Positions 44,600-57,745 of a DNA stretch of 64,000 bases are shown piece after piece (positions within the stretch are counted from its first letter, which is position 1; each line of letters opens with the position of its first letter). The DNA is taken from positions 1 to 64,000 of the forward strand of contig MEHQ01002489.1 in the NCBI GenBank assembly GCA_008828725.1. The letters run 5' to 3'. The notes beneath the pieces were generated by a model, which was given only the letters and a program-made list of their open reading frames with translations, made no database searches and was not told the origin of the DNA. The DNA is from Saccharina japonica (lineage: Eukaryota; Sar; Phaeophyceae; Laminariales; Laminariaceae). The position numbers and the translations under genes were made by a program.

Positions 44600-46385
44600 C
44601 CTCGATCTATCTATGGTGATGACAGGTAGAATTGTGTATACCGATGGCCATTCACCTTTATTGCCGGTCGTTAATGCTATGCTTAGAATAGAGCAACAGG
44701 GGCTGGCACCAATATGGCAACAAGGCAAGGAAGGGCACATGTGAAATAATGACGCGTGTGTCGAGGCTCTGTCTCTAAAAGAGATGACAGAGGTGGCACC
44801 GAAGTGTCTGTGAAGATCACTTTATGAAGATCACTTGTGAAGAAGACATGTCATGGTTTGACAGGGCGGTTTATGTGGGTACATTCGAAAGAAGGGTGAT
44901 CTGAGAGATCAAGAGAAAAGGAGAAAAAGACAGAGTGAAAAGGAGAAGAGTGAAGTAGAATGGTCGAGGTGGGGGATGCCTGCACCTGGTCATCTCGGCA
45001 CAATGCCCATGCTACGGACAGTTACATTCTACCTTAGCCCGTACTGTTTCCTGTTATTTTCCCTACAACGTTATAGTAACGTTCTAGCAACGTTATCTGC
45101 ATCGTTTCTGATGGAGATGCTTTGGACATACAATAGAGCGCACTTCGAGTAAGCCAAACTGGTAATCTATCCGCATATTGTATTTGCCCTAATACCTAAA
45201 CTAATTTATTCATATATTCTCGTATCAGTTCGTAGCGACTCTACGTCACAAATGTATACGTATGAATTGCAACGTCTATATGCTAACAACATATTGGTGC
45301 TCCAGAGCCGGCAAGCTACGCTTTCCGCCCGTTCTCCCAAACGCACTACGCACTGTAAGTCCACAACAACAGTGTGTGTCAATGGATGGGCCGGTGGTTG
45401 CGAAGCATCTATATGTATTCAGTCTATCGATATGTTCATGACGGGGAACACAATTCGGAAGGATTTTGGCATTCGGTTATAGTTGATTGGGAAGGGAGCA
45501 GTCAATGTCGCCTTTTCATATTGTGTTTGGTGCAGCGTCGGTTGGCAGTCAGTGGTCTCATTCTTAAGGGTGACTGGATTTTTGGCTTACTGCTGTTGTC
45601 GAGAATCGGGTCTGATTGGCAACGCCTTTCATGTATCAAGTCATCAGATTCAAGCTTCTCTTTTATTCGACTTTGGACGGTATGATCGAAACAAGCGCCG
45701 CAAATTATGAGGTGACAAATCGAATAGTAATATGACTTGTGGAATATATTGCGGCCGGCAATGGGCATCGATGGACACGGTTCCCCACCTATGGCTGTGG
45801 GCAATGTCTGTCGATGTGCATCGAAGTATGACTAGTTCACGACATTTGACGAGAACTCGCATTGCTGCGAACTGTCCAAATACATTTTTGTCTTTGAAAA
45901 TATGTAATATCGAAAGGCCTGTTCTACAGTCTGCTGCTGTGACGGGACATACTACTCTTGCTAACTTTTGAATATTCACTTCCGGGACTAAAGCACTACC
46001 TGGTACATAATAACCCCAACAAGAACTAACGCCTGCGACTACCAATAGGTTACTATATACATACGTATACTGCGCGACAACCCTTTTATTTGATAGCTTC
46101 ACACCTCCTTAGTTATTATTTGTTGCCAGGTCTTTTCTTTCGTTTCTATTTTGTTCCTCCACCGTCCTTATGCCAGTATTTTCCTCTACGTGCTGTGTCG
46201 TGCATGCAGCAGTGATTTGATCCTCTTCAGCACGAATATATGATTTTCTTCTTGAAGCATGTCTGACCTTCTTGCGTACGCTTTGATTTCTGGGTGATTT
46301 TATATTTATGTATATATCGTGTGTTGTTGTCCTTGTTTTCTCTGGTCTGGCTTGTGTGGTCTACCACATTATTTTTCTGTATTCA
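44600..46385. other. No gene supported
   Basis: Both strands are open in overlapping registers at 45480-46100, including a 150-codon minus-strand frame (45650-46102). The length is within chance expectation for this composition, and no domain or splice logic supports it. A purine-rich stretch lies at 44890-44960. Confidence 0.4.
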
Positions 46386-46389
46386 TTTA

Positions 46390-47230
46390 CTTCGATTAAG
46401 GTAAATATTTACTTCCATAAAAGTGTTTTTACTTTCATATATGCAAAGTTTACTTCCGTAAAAGTAAAAACTTTTATTCCATTAACCTAAAAAAAACTTT
46501 CATGGGGGTAAAGTTCCATGAAAGTAAAAACACTTTCATGGAAGTTAATTGACTTTCTTCATGGGACGGTACCTAAATGGGAATTAAATTATACTTCCAT
46601 AGAAGTAATCGAACGTTCATGGAAGTGAATTGACTTATTATGTGGAAAAATTGAACATTTCATGTACTTCCATGGAAGCAATAGCACTTCCATGGAAGCA
46701 ATAGCACTTCCATGGAAGCAATAGCACCTCCATGGAAGCAATAGCACTTCCATGGAAGTAATAGCACTTCCATGGTCCCGTGGAATTTTTCGTTAGAAAA
46801 CGGCACTCGGCCACTAGACAGGTCTACGAGTAGTGTGTGGTTCCGCGTTGCCCGCTACACGGTTGTTAATATCCCGTTTGTAACCAGGATGGGCCTACTT
46901 AGTGGGACGGTGTTCCAACTGGGAGAAGGGGGTGAATTAACACCCTCGCTCCCACGTTTTACATGCATGGAAGTAAACATTTCATGTATTCCTATTTTAA
47001 TCACACGGGAGTAAGAAAGCGTTCATGAAAGTAAGTTTTGCTTCCATGAAGGTAAAAGTAAAACAATCCGTGGAAGCAATTTTTTCTCCCATGGCAGCGG
47101 AAGCGAAACACCGTTAGTGGGAGAAAACTTGACGGCCACGAAAGTAAACGTTACTTTCGTGGAAGCAGACTTTACTGTGATGAAACTAATTTACCTTTCG
47201 TGGAAACTTTCATGGAAGTAAACTCGAAAG
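46390..47230. repeat. Array of CTTCCATGGAAG / TTTCATGGAAGTAA units
   Basis: Many copies of palindromic CTTCCATGGAAG and half-sites (ACTTTCATGGAAG, TTACTTCCGT) occur over 0.8 kb, in spacers rich in AAAGTAA. The most regular part (46667-46775) is a 20-bp tandem repeat, CACTTCCATGGAAGCAATAG, in five to six copies. The same core builds the 18200-18645 array. The 80-codon frame at 46772-47014 is not supported. Confidence 0.85.
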
Positions 47231-47234
47231 TCTA

Positions 47235-50130
47235 GTTTTTTTGTGGTAGATCAGGTTTGCGTTGTTGTGTTCTCGTACCCGGCACGCTGTTGGTATCCCA
47301 CTTGCGTTATACCTTGATTATTTCGAAATTATGTTCGTGTTTGTTGTTTTTCTGTCTCACAGTCTGTGACAACAAAGAAAAAAATGTCTCTTTAAGACAA
47401 AGAAATAATGAGGACGGACACTATTAATAGGCGCACTGAGGCAGTTGGGTAGAAAATAAACGGTTTGATTTGAAGAACACACACACATCGCAGAAACCAT
47501 TGATTCTCACTTTATCACCTACTATCAAGAGTACTATAGGGCAGGTTTATATTCCTGGTCTCTATGATCTCGCTCATGCTGCCGCGGGGTAACCAAACAA
47601 TCTGCATTGCACTACAGTAGGACAGGTTGACTGGGCTGGGTGTGTACTACAGTATACATATTCCACACAACCAATTATACCTGCAGACTAGAATCTAGAC
47701 GAGTTACAGGTATCGATATTTGGCCGATTCGTCACTGGGGCGGAGAGACCCTTCCTGATGCCTGGTATATGTTGTCCATAGATTTCCCATGTTGTCGTAT
47801 ATTGTCGAAGGAATAAGATAGACCATTTATTGCTGGTGTCTACGGTCCAGCGTGTGTCCTCCGTGTATCTGATTGGTAAAACTTCTTCCGTAGGTACAAA
47901 ACCCGAATTATCGTATGTCGAGAATAACACATGTACGTACGTTGAAACACTGAGTGTATGACCCGCCAGTCTCGATCAGTTGCTCCTGTTGTTATTGGTG
48001 GTATTTGTTGTTGCTGGTGGTGGTGGTGGTGTCAGTGGTGGTGGGGGTTCTGCTCTTGTTTGTTTGTTTTTGGTGTTTTTTAGTGTATCGGTTGTTGTCT
48101 TTGGCAGTGGTGGCTGGTTTTGGCTCAGAGTGGGAATACGTTACAGTCGTAGATATGTTTGAACTCCGGGGTGGGCACATGCAACACGCGTGTCAAGTAT
48201 ACTCCCAGGTATATATAATCAACGCAATATATATATAAAAATTTACGCCTACCAGGTTAATGGAGGTGGGATATTGCCCAGATAGGAACATTATATTGCG
48301 CTCCTCGTTCCCAAAGTGAATTTACCGGGATCACCACGAAAATGTTGTGCTTGCCTAGGCGGGCATTACTTCTGTTCCAATTGCGACCACTAGGGTACAA
48401 CATATCGAGTTGCTTTGTGTTTGGGTCTCTAGGTGTTTCTCCGATATTTTGTGTGACACCCCCCACCGCACACAGCGTGTAGGGTATCATTCCCCTTCGC
48501 ACACAACGCGCAGTATATCATACCACTTCGTGAGAAACTGCTGTAAGCGCTCTACGACGACGGCTGATCCCCGCCCGTGCCCCCACTCCTTCCGGTGCTT
48601 CTTCGTTTTGGTCCGCGCAAATATATTGTAAGTGGGTAACTAACCGTAACTGCCAACCTTGAGTGTATACGAAGTATAATGGAGGACGGGCGTGCACGAT
48701 GATCACCATCCGCTATTGCTTTACACCGTGACAATGATGAGGAAGAAAGAAGAACACCTTTGGCGATAGATATTGTTGTCGCTTTGCTCAAGGGTGTGCC
48801 GTGGAGCGCTTCGGTTCCGGACGGGAGTTTGGTCGATTTTCAGCGGTCGACGTTCCCACGTCGTGAATGTTGCCAAGGCTGAACGGGGTGATTTGTGGAA
48901 TATCCAATCGAGATAGCTTTTCACAAATACATTATTCACCTTTCGAACGCTCTCCGGCGTCGAGAATAAAACGAGGCACGTACGAGAAATGATAGCACCT
49001 CTGTGCGAAAAACCAAAGCGCTTTCACAACAGTAGTACTGCACTGTGGTTGTTTGCGGTAGGCGAAAAATCAGGGTTCCGCTGGCCTCTTCATCCTTCAA
49101 TGGGGCAAAATACACAGTACCAAAGATGCGGGCGTTTCTTGCGTTCAATATCAAGGCGTAGGCTGTCTCTTCCCGACAAGGCCGCGTGATACCCTTTGCC
49201 GTATCAAGACACCTATCCGATTATGGGAAGACCGATCCCCACCCTGCGTACAGAAGGTCGCCGGGACGGGCTACCCGGAATTGTATGCCTGGTATACGGT
49301 ACAGGACAAAGTTGTAGATAATCTCCTATCTTAGCTGAGGCTCGCCGCTATGTTGCACTATCAACGATATTCTCCTATATCCTGGCTAAGAAGGCTCGCG
49401 GCTTATTGCAAAATCAACTACGATCATCGATTGGCTCCTAAATCCTTAAGAACCGGTCCCACGTTTTTGGGGACAAACAAAGTACTTATGATTAGTGTGG
49501 CATAAGTTTTGCGGTTCTGAAATGATACAAGATTAGAGCGAGCGGCGTTCCTCGCTGAGGACGGATGCTTAGCGGAACATTATGGAACAAAAAAAAGGAT
49601 CAGACGAAGCTTCTTGACTCCCAAATGTTTTAACACATATCGCGTCGGCGTACTGCTGTATTTTGTCCGTAGTTTGTCAGTTTCGTACCTCGTAACCTTT
49701 ATATCCTCGTTGTGTATATTTGTTTGTTTTTCGCGAGACTGCAATCTCTACAACCAAACTTGGCGCTCCCCGGTAATGTACCAAGCGTTACTCCGTCGTC
49801 TTGTTTCCGGCAGCGCAGAGTTCTACCTTGGGACCGGTGGGGAGGCGCCTGTTTATAAGACACATCCTGCGAGGCCCAAGTAGCTAAACGTTGAAATCAG
49901 CGGAGAGACTCCCTGAAGGCTCAGACACACTGACTCTAACCCTCACCCCCAGCCGCACCGTCGAATAGCTGTAGAGGTCGTAATAAATATATGGTTCTGA
50001 TCCTGTTGGCGCCGTAGTGACCTCGAGTTCGATGTATCAAGCTGAAGGGAAAGGCCTTCCACAGGTTGTGTCCGATGCAGCTATCTAAAAACATAATTGC
50101 AGGATAGGAGTAGTGTAGAGGCACAGTAGT
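47235..50130. other. No gene supported
   Basis: Includes a GGT-rich simple tract at 47990-48110 and several TACCAGGTA words. Frames on both strands at 48500-49190 overlap without recognisable domains. Confidence 0.45.
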
Positions 50131-50132
50131 AT

Positions 50133-50152
50133 GTAGGGTTAGGGTTAGGGTG
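50133..50152 (+). repeat. Interstitial TTAGGG block
   Basis: Three consecutive units (TAGGGTTAGGGTTAGGG) sit in otherwise unique sequence. Together with the blocks at 37232 and 37454, this suggests TTAGGG is the telomere unit of the organism. Confidence 0.7.
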
Positions 50153-50159
50153 GCGGCGT

Positions 50160-53100
50160 GTCTCTCGGCGCTTTCAGCTATAGGCTACAATTTGGGTTTG
50201 GCAACCTGCAGGTGAACCATAGCGACCCCATCGCAGTGGGCATCGTATCCTGGCGCTTTGGAACGCGCTAGAGATGCAGCCAGCTACTTGGTAACTTGCT
50301 TTACAGCGCAACAGCAGCAGAAGCAGCAGCAGCAGTTATCACCTCGCGGAAGCTGTCGACGAGGGCCAAGGTGATTAAATGCTCCCGCAAGCCAACTATT
50401 AATACATCCTTGGAATATATTTTCCAAGCCCAATGACTCCACGGCACACCAACCAAGCAGGCCTCTGGTTCGGGTTACACCTCGTGCTGTGGATGAAGTC
50501 TCGGGTCCAGTTGGTGGCCGCCGTTAGCCGAAGCCGACATGTATATCACCGTCGGCACACGGTCGGGAAAACAACCCATTGCAGTGTCTTGGCAACACGC
50601 TTCATACCTCATTTGAAACAGCATCATCATTAATTGCGGACACATCGAAGCAAGTTCGCATGCGAAGTCGGACTTACCTTGGCAAGGCGGAATCGGCACG
50701 ATGCGCACACACAAAGGTCACTCAGCGGAAGTAGCTTATCTAGCGGTTTAAATTCGTGGCTACTCGTACTAAGGCCGATTGCGCGAGTTCGAATTATTCC
50801 AAGGGGCGTTTCTGCAAAGTGTGACGAGCAGAAAGCGCCGGTACTACTGTACAGCATATTGCAGCGTGTGTATCCAATATACGACGCGAGTCGACGAGAT
50901 AAGGAACTGTTAAACTCTTCTCGCGATCAAAACGCAAGGCACGAACCGTAGTAGACAGAGAGAGATGCACCTTAGAACCGTCTACCAATTCACACACAAT
51001 TTAAATTTATCACACAATCCAGGGACGAGCAGCCGAGTCAGGTTCCTCCAAAAAACCAGGGGGACACACGCAGCAAATTATGACTTTGGATCTACATACA
51101 ACTCGTCGAGAATATTCCAGAGATATGCGTTTCTTTCGCCGCTTTCACTTTTCCCTCTGTCGAAACAATCAGACGAAGAGTTCGTCCGAGCGTGTGGGCT
51201 CGCTTTGCGTGTTGCAACGGTACTGTGTGAATGTGACCCCGGATATGAGTGACATAGTGGAAGAAGCAGGAAGAAGCTGGATAGAGTGTATATCGAGGAT
51301 GACATGGAAACATACAATACGAACATATATCGGAGCCACGACCTACGTAGACTACATCAACAATGTAAACCAGGCAGTGCAACACGACCAATAGTCTACC
51401 CAGTCTACCATGCAATATTCTTTTGTACCGTTTATTTGTTCAAGTCAATATTAATATTCATTTGTTTATGCTGAAAACCCAGCCTTACTTCCTGAAGAAC
51501 GAGTTGTTTTGGAGTAGCACCTCTTTCTGCAGAGATGAATACTACAGTAGGGCTCGTTGTTGCCCGTTTCGTTGAAGGCGTTGCGCAGTCAGTAGCTGAA
51601 AATGCCGGACAACGACGGGAAAAAATAAATTGAAAAAGACTTCGACGCGTCGGACGCATCGTCTATCTATTATGTATAGTTCGTCTGATGCCCAAAAAAC
51701 AATACTTTAATCAAGTGATATTTGATTTCCAATTTATCATAGCAACTTAGAGTGGAGCAAATACATACAAAAAACAAACTGTTTCTTCTCCTACACACGT
51801 TCAAAACGCATGCTTCTCCGTACGCCGGCATGCCCGGCAACGTCTTCTCACGTCGCAGGCTGGCATACTGTTGTACAACTCATACGTGCGCCGTGCTTGT
51901 CGTCGTGGCCACAGCGATTCGAGGCTTCTCTAAGTACGGTTGCAGTAGTGCTGTTGCTACTTTTAACCTTTGCTGAGATTGTATCGTTCATCCTTGATCT
52001 GGTCGTACTCGTATCGTATGATACGTACGTCGCCTTCTGTCAAGGGGCGCGACGAAAGCACCACTGCTTTAGAAACGGACGGGGTCTCTGAAGGCCCCTA
52101 GGTGACATCACCTCCTCCTGCCTCTGCTCGTGTTCAGAGCCGTCCCGAGTTGGCGAGGCTTGGTCATGTTGCATGACCTACTTATTACCAGGTACCAAGG
52201 GTGGTCCTGGGGAAAACAAGCATACATACGTATTCCACCTTATACCAGGTACCAGGTACGAACAGGTACCAGAGATCCCCAACAACCATCCTAAAGCCAA
52301 GCACCGCCACCAGTACCACACCACCAGCTGAGCACCAGCAGCAGCAGAAACTTGTCGCTGGTGGTGTCGGTGGTGGTGATTGTGTTTGCTGGTTTTGGTT
52401 TCACGACAAATCTCGATCACTCTCCGATGGCAGGTTATAGACGATTATGCGAATGCGGCTGAATGCGGCGCAATAATGTCATACCAGGTATCATACCACG
52501 CTAGACGGTGCCGCGAGACGCCATAGCTCTTCGACGGCACATCACGTTCAGAGCGATGACCAGGTGACATGATCACGTGACATTCTCGCGAACCTGCATC
52601 ATGCTGTCGTTATGCTGTCGGTGCACGTACGTACATACAACCTGCCTGCTGTATAAATCATACGTACGTACGGATAATGTGTTTACGTAGGCAGCAGTAC
52701 GATATACTTCTATTTTACGTACGTACTACGACCACACTGCTGCCTTACGTATACCCGGGGACACGATTAGCGCATCCCCGTAGACACAATGAACCCTTCC
52801 CAGGGGGGGGGGGGGAGTACTCATGTTGTGCACGGCCGTAGTCATATGACCATAGACCCTCGCACCCCTACAATACCGGGACGGAGCACGTGGGGTTTTC
52901 ACCAACCAGGGGGGGGAGGGTAATATGTCATCCCCTAGCAAAATATTTACTGCTGTCTGTGCACGTATGAAAAGTACGTACGTATATTCATACGGACGTC
53001 CGTATCAACCGCTGTATCCACTACCATGGTACAGTACAGTGTCGTACGTGCGAGCTGGTACGTATGCCTTCAATGTGCCTGCTGCACGACGCAGAGTGTT

Positions 53101-53750
53101 TAGTATTTATGCCCGATTATATTTTTCACGAAAAAAACGATATGCATGCACGAGTCACATGATCTCGAGCATCAGCACAGCCAGTCTCGCGGGGGGGTTT
53201 GCAATGCTTTCGCGATGGCCGTGAGACAAAGGCAACAACAAACAACGTGCTCTGAGGAACAGCAACGTGCTCTGAGGAACAGCCAGCTCCCCCCCTGTCC
53301 CCCCTGGCCACATCTAATATAAATATGTTTTCCATCAAACAACCCGAATTGATTCGGAGTCAATCCCCCTCGTTTCTATTTGCGTAACCATTTGTACTCC
53401 TATTAAGAACCTTCGTCGTCATTTTTTTTCCTATTTAGTCTTTACTCCTTTTTTAAAATTTGAGCCTCTATCATCTCCACTACTACTTGCTTCAAGGGCC
53501 CTACCGCAGTGGGGGCGGGCGGGCCTCTTATTCCCTCGTAAACTATATTTGCCGTTATGATATGTTGGTAAGATCTGCACCCCCCAGATCCCATCCCGGC
53601 AAGCATCTCCGCCACAACAGCCGTGCCATACAGACCCCCCTCCGCCCCCATCAAAGTTCAACGTGATCTAAATCGCGTGTATCGTGTAAACGAGGAGAGT
53701 ATTCGTCCCGGAACATCGACTTCATGAAGTAGAGATCTGAGCTAGACAAT
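50160..53750. other. No gene supported; simple-sequence tracts
   Basis: Contains a CAGCAGAAGCAGCAG tract (50310), overlapping frames at 51080-51420 on both strands, a CACC-to-GGTGGT switch (52275-52400), ACGTACGT-rich DNA (52620-52720, 52970-53060), poly-G runs (52803, 52907) and a 20-bp tandem duplication, CAACGTGCTCTGAGGAACAG, at 53244-53283. Confidence 0.5.
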
Positions 53751-53882
53751 ATATTGTGCAGATATTGGGGTCCACCACTGTGCGCTGGATGCATCTGGGC
53801 GAAGCCGCTACCATCTCCTGCTGCTTTGTCTGACGCTCTGGCGCTTGTGCCCTGCCGAAACGTAACGCCTACGAGCAGATCG

Positions 53883-54371
53883 ATGGCGTCTGTAACGAGT
53901 GAGACTGGAGACATCTATGGTGGCTGGCTGGCAAAGGCTACGCCGAACTCAACGGCTTCTGTGCTACGAAGCCTGACAGCAATGGAAGTCGGTGCGGGCT
54001 CTGTTGATCCGCGCATGGCCCCCTTGTTTGTCCTGTTGAAGGCGGCCAGCATCGCCGTGAACAAGACTCGGCACCGTGGGAAAGACTTGGGAGATCTGCT
54101 CGCAGTCTGCGCGGTCATCACAGGGCGAGTCATGGTCAGGGGTCAAGCCGGCGGCTCCCCGGTGTTAGACGTATCCCCGCTGAAAGTGTGCCTAGACGAA
54201 CTGAGGGGAGTTGCAGAGTACTACAGTCACCGCATGATCCACGTCAGAAGGGCGTCTTCCCTACTGCTTGGCGACCGTATCCAGGACCTGAGGGCACGCA
54301 TCGGCCGTTTGGAATTGACCATGGGATCCTTAGCCGTGGTAGCCGTCGGCCGTGAGGGCCAATACACCCCC
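53883..54371 (+). CDS. Paralogous N-terminal helical-bundle exon, alternative or tandem first exon
   Basis: The ATG at 53883 opens 163 codons that end at a donor, CACCCCC|GTGAGT, in phase 0. It is clearly related to exon 57287-57745. Shared blocks are LG(D/E)LLAxCxxITG near residues 69-81, DVSPL near 96-100, DRIQ(D/N)LRxRI near 131-140 and the last residues Q-x-TP or QTP before the donor. The alternating hydrophobic pattern predicts about four helices, as in MLKL-type or HeLo-type adaptor bundles. No ZU5-like exon follows before the 57287 copy. It could be an alternative first exon for the ZU5 gene, a tandem bundle in the same protein, or the remains of a duplicated gene. Confidence 0.6.
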
Positions 54372-54399
54372 GTGAGTACGAGCTGCACTGTACTGTAAC

Positions 54400-55760
54400 G
54401 GACGAATGGTTTCAAGCGATAAATCTTCGCGTCATCTTCACGTTGTTGTTTTTTTTTACCAGTCTTTGACGTAATGCCAACTTACTACTTTAAAGTAATT
54501 CGCATCTCCCTCGCCAGCATCAACAGTGTTGGACATCGCATCGGAATTTCAGACGAATCAGAGATCAACAGAGTGTTGTATAGGAACTTCCGATAAATCA
54601 GATATCGTATCGGTTGTCGAGGCAGAAACCAAAGTGTCTCCATGTCCAAGGAACAAATGCTTCTTCTGGGTGTAGCTCTACGGTTCCCTACCTTCCCTGT
54701 TGAGAGTGCCCAGCGTGAATAGTTCGACGTAAGGTGGTCGACGAAACCCAACGCGTGTTTGGCGGCAGTATCATGGCATGTACGTACCTCTCTATTTCGG
54801 GCTAAAATATCGTTATCGTATCGGCGTCGGAGGTGTTAGCGATAACATCCGACCCTATAAACATCGCGTTGCGCATGGATATAATAAGTCGTTTACGGCC
54901 ATGCCACAATTGAATCGATGATTGCGCAGATAGCGAACACTACTAGCCTACTATTTTTTATAGTAGCATGCAAGTACATCGGTATACCTATACCGTACAT
55001 GGAACACGAGAGCTTCCGTAGAGTTGTGCAATGCCTCGAGATATTGTCGTGAGGGTGGATCAGTGTGTCCTCCAAACTCTTGATAAATGTTGTATGTTAT
55101 TTCCAGTACGGGTATTAATATCTGTCGTATGCCTTCATTGCTTTCGTGGTCACACTCACTCCTACGACGTGTATTTCTGTAGTTTGGTAACAGGTATGTA
55201 TATATTCGTAGCCACATTGATAGCATACGAACAAAACATCGAGTTAATTTGAGACTGAACTGCTTGCTTTCCGAACCGTGTCAGCAAGCAGCAGTACGTA
55301 ATATATTACAACAGGCCCGAAAACAAAACAAAATGTGCTGTATGCGCGCGTATGATACGTTATGTAGTCGTTGTGGCGGGTCGTATGTACGTAGCGGTGA
55401 TGTCTTCGTGTCGGGCGTATTGGAGGCAGTGTACGTATGGCCTCTGATAGGCTCAAAATTCGTTAAAAGCAGTTGAAAGCTAAACAAAGTAGACAAATCC
55501 AGGTGTACCTGACAATTTCATGCCTAAATCAGGTACGATGTGAGGCTGGCCAATGACAGGTGTCCTTGCGTGTGATGTATACTTGGTTTTAGTGTAGTAC
55601 CTGTTTTTGGCACCAAAGTGACCAGATGTACCTTCTTTTGGCTACAAACCTATATATTACAATAGCTGCCCCGCCGCGAAGGCTACCGTTTCTGGCACAT
55701 ATCCCACCTTCGCGTGACCCACTTAGCGTGTTGTATAGTGGTGTCAATAATATGTATCGG
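54400..55760. other. Sequence between the two helical-bundle exons
   Basis: No ZU5-like exon is seen here. The part 55480-55645 is related to the TIR element at 16486-16672 (shared GTACCTGTTTTTGG and GGCCAATGACAGG). Confidence 0.5.
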
Positions 55761-55767
55761 GAATTAT

Positions 55768-56610
55768 CCAAAAATAGGTATACCTACGCACTTTGGGCCA
55801 TTTATAGGTACACTGCGTAATGTACACCGGAAACGGTTTCTTGGCCCGCCTGGTATCGGGCCTGCGCTCCACTGTACCTACAAATGGCTCAAAGTGCGAA
55901 GGTACACCTATTATCGGCTACTTATTTTACGTATCACCTATGTTTGGCTTCTACTGTACCTATAAATGGCTCGAACGATCACTTTTTGGCAACTGAAATA
56001 TAGACAGATGGGCACACCAGATGCCGGGACTGTCAACCAGCCGACCGTACCTGTCTTCCTCATATATATTCACCCACGTTTGCTATGGAATGTTGTTCCG
56101 GACCGCGCTAACGGTTGTGTAACTCAGACCCCCTTAACCATATGGTATCACTATGTACACGTATATAATATACCAAAGTTGCTCCTACTATATACTGCAC
56201 TACATTATGTGTATTGTACTCTCAGCATAATGGCATGGACGCACTCGTCATTGCTGTCTCTCCGCATCGCGATCACACCCATTGAAGGAATGTGACCCAA
56301 ACGACTAATATCACATATGGTTGGCGGGTACGGTCGGCTGGTTGACAGCCCCGCCATCTGGTGTGGCCGTCTGTCTATATTTCAATTGCCAAAACGTGAT
56401 CATTCGAGCCATTTATAGGTACACTTGAAGCCAAACATAGGTGATACGTAAACTGAGTAGTCGATAATAGGCGTACCTACGCACTTTGAGCCATTTGTAG
56501 GTACAATGGAGCGCATGCCCAATATCAGGCGGGCCAGGAAGCCGTCTCCGGTGTACATTACGTGGTGTACCTATAAATGGCTCAAAGTGCGTAGATATAC
56601 CTATTTTTGG
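55768..56610. repeat. Long fold-back element, arms about 285 bp
   Basis: The left arm 55768-56052 and right arm 56326-56610 are inverted copies with about 270 bp between. Shared words include GCACTTTGAGCCATTT in inverted form, TTATAGGTACAC, ACGTATCACCTATGTTTGGC and CCGACCGTACC. The arms end at AAAATAGGTATACC and its inverse. Within the arms GTACCTATAAATGGCTC recurs several times. It is a MITE or fold-back type with no coding content, inserted between the two candidate first exons of the ZU5 locus. Confidence 0.8.
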
Positions 56611-57286
56611 CTAATGCCCAAACAAAATGGGTTCCGCTGTCTGAACATCGACGTATCGACCCTCACGGTAGCTAGTGGTGTTTGCAACAGCTCGTTGAGA
56701 CCTCACCTGCTTTTGGTAAAGTTTGTAGCATATTTTATCCGCGTTACAGCTGTTGTTGAGCAAGATGCACTGCTCATTGGTTGGATACAGTCTTAATGCA
56801 TTAGAACCCCCCAGAAACTAATACCCATCTTGGCCGTGATGCTGCCAGGTGTGAGACGCACTGCACAGCAGGCAACACGTTTTTAACACGTTGCAGCCCA
56901 CTACATGCAAACCTGGTTACACCTTTCTTCACTCCCTTATTCCAGTACAGTACGTACCCGATGTAAGCGCCCTTCAGAAAGAGCGTGGGTTACCACTCTA
57001 ATCCCCGAACAGGCCGTATCCCATTTAAGATCGAATTCTTGTTACTGCAGCCCGGGATGAGAGCGAAACATAGCTCTTATTTGGGATACCTTATTTTCTT
57101 GAAGAACGGAACAGCTCCCAAAACGGTTTACGCCGGGTAACACATGAGTATTCAAGTGTTCGGGCCGGGCTAAAATTACCGCTCTGAATTCCGTTCCTCT
57201 TATCGTGGACGATCTTAAATCAGGTACCGCACTGCATGCCGTGCGTTTGCTGTCTTTTCTCTGCGTTTGACAACTTCGAGCAGGTA

Positions 57287-57745
57287 ATGTCATGCGCTAG
57301 CTCTCCGGAGGCCTTCCCGTGTTATGACCACGTGATTACGCCCAAGTCAGCGGGGGTTGTTCCAAGGAGCCTTTTGGAGGGACTGGCGTCCATGGACGTC
57401 GAGACGGCCGCCCCTTTCATCGCTCCCTTGCTTGTCGTGCTGAAGGAGACCGGTCGCGCCGTGGAAAAGGCCGCCCTCAACGGAATCGAGTTGGGGGAGT
57501 TGTTAGCGCACTGCACCAACATCACGGGGAACGTCATCCAAAAGGCCCGAGCCGATTCCTCCAGCGTGGACGTCTCGCCCCTGCAAAAGCACATCGAGGA
57601 ACTTAAGAAGGTGGCCGAGTTGTGCGGTCAGAAGAACACGTCTGCATCCGCTGCCCGACGTCTGAGCGATCGCATCCAGAACCTACGTATGCGCATCGAT
57701 GTGATTAACATCTGGCACAAAGTTGAAGATTTTTCACAGACGCCG
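57287..57745 (+). CDS. ZU5 gene exon 1, helical bundle
   Basis: 153 codons; donor GACGCCG|GTAAGT, phase 0. Predicted helices lie at about 45-63, 66-90, 97-113 and 119-145. Key shared blocks with 53883-54371 are ELGELLAHCTNITG, DVSPLQKHIEEL and DRIQNLRMRI. The sequence AACTTCGAGCAG just upstream could serve as an acceptor joining this exon in phase 0 to the paralogous exon. Confidence 0.65.

Noticed and set aside
45650-46102. 150-codon minus-strand frame
   Set aside because: In about 128 kb of single-strand sequence several frames of this length are expected by chance; no domain, splice signal or paralogue supports it.
46667-46775. Regular 20-bp repeat considered as a CRISPR array
   Set aside because: Units are directly adjacent without unique spacers, the core is an uninterrupted palindrome, and the genome is eukaryotic.
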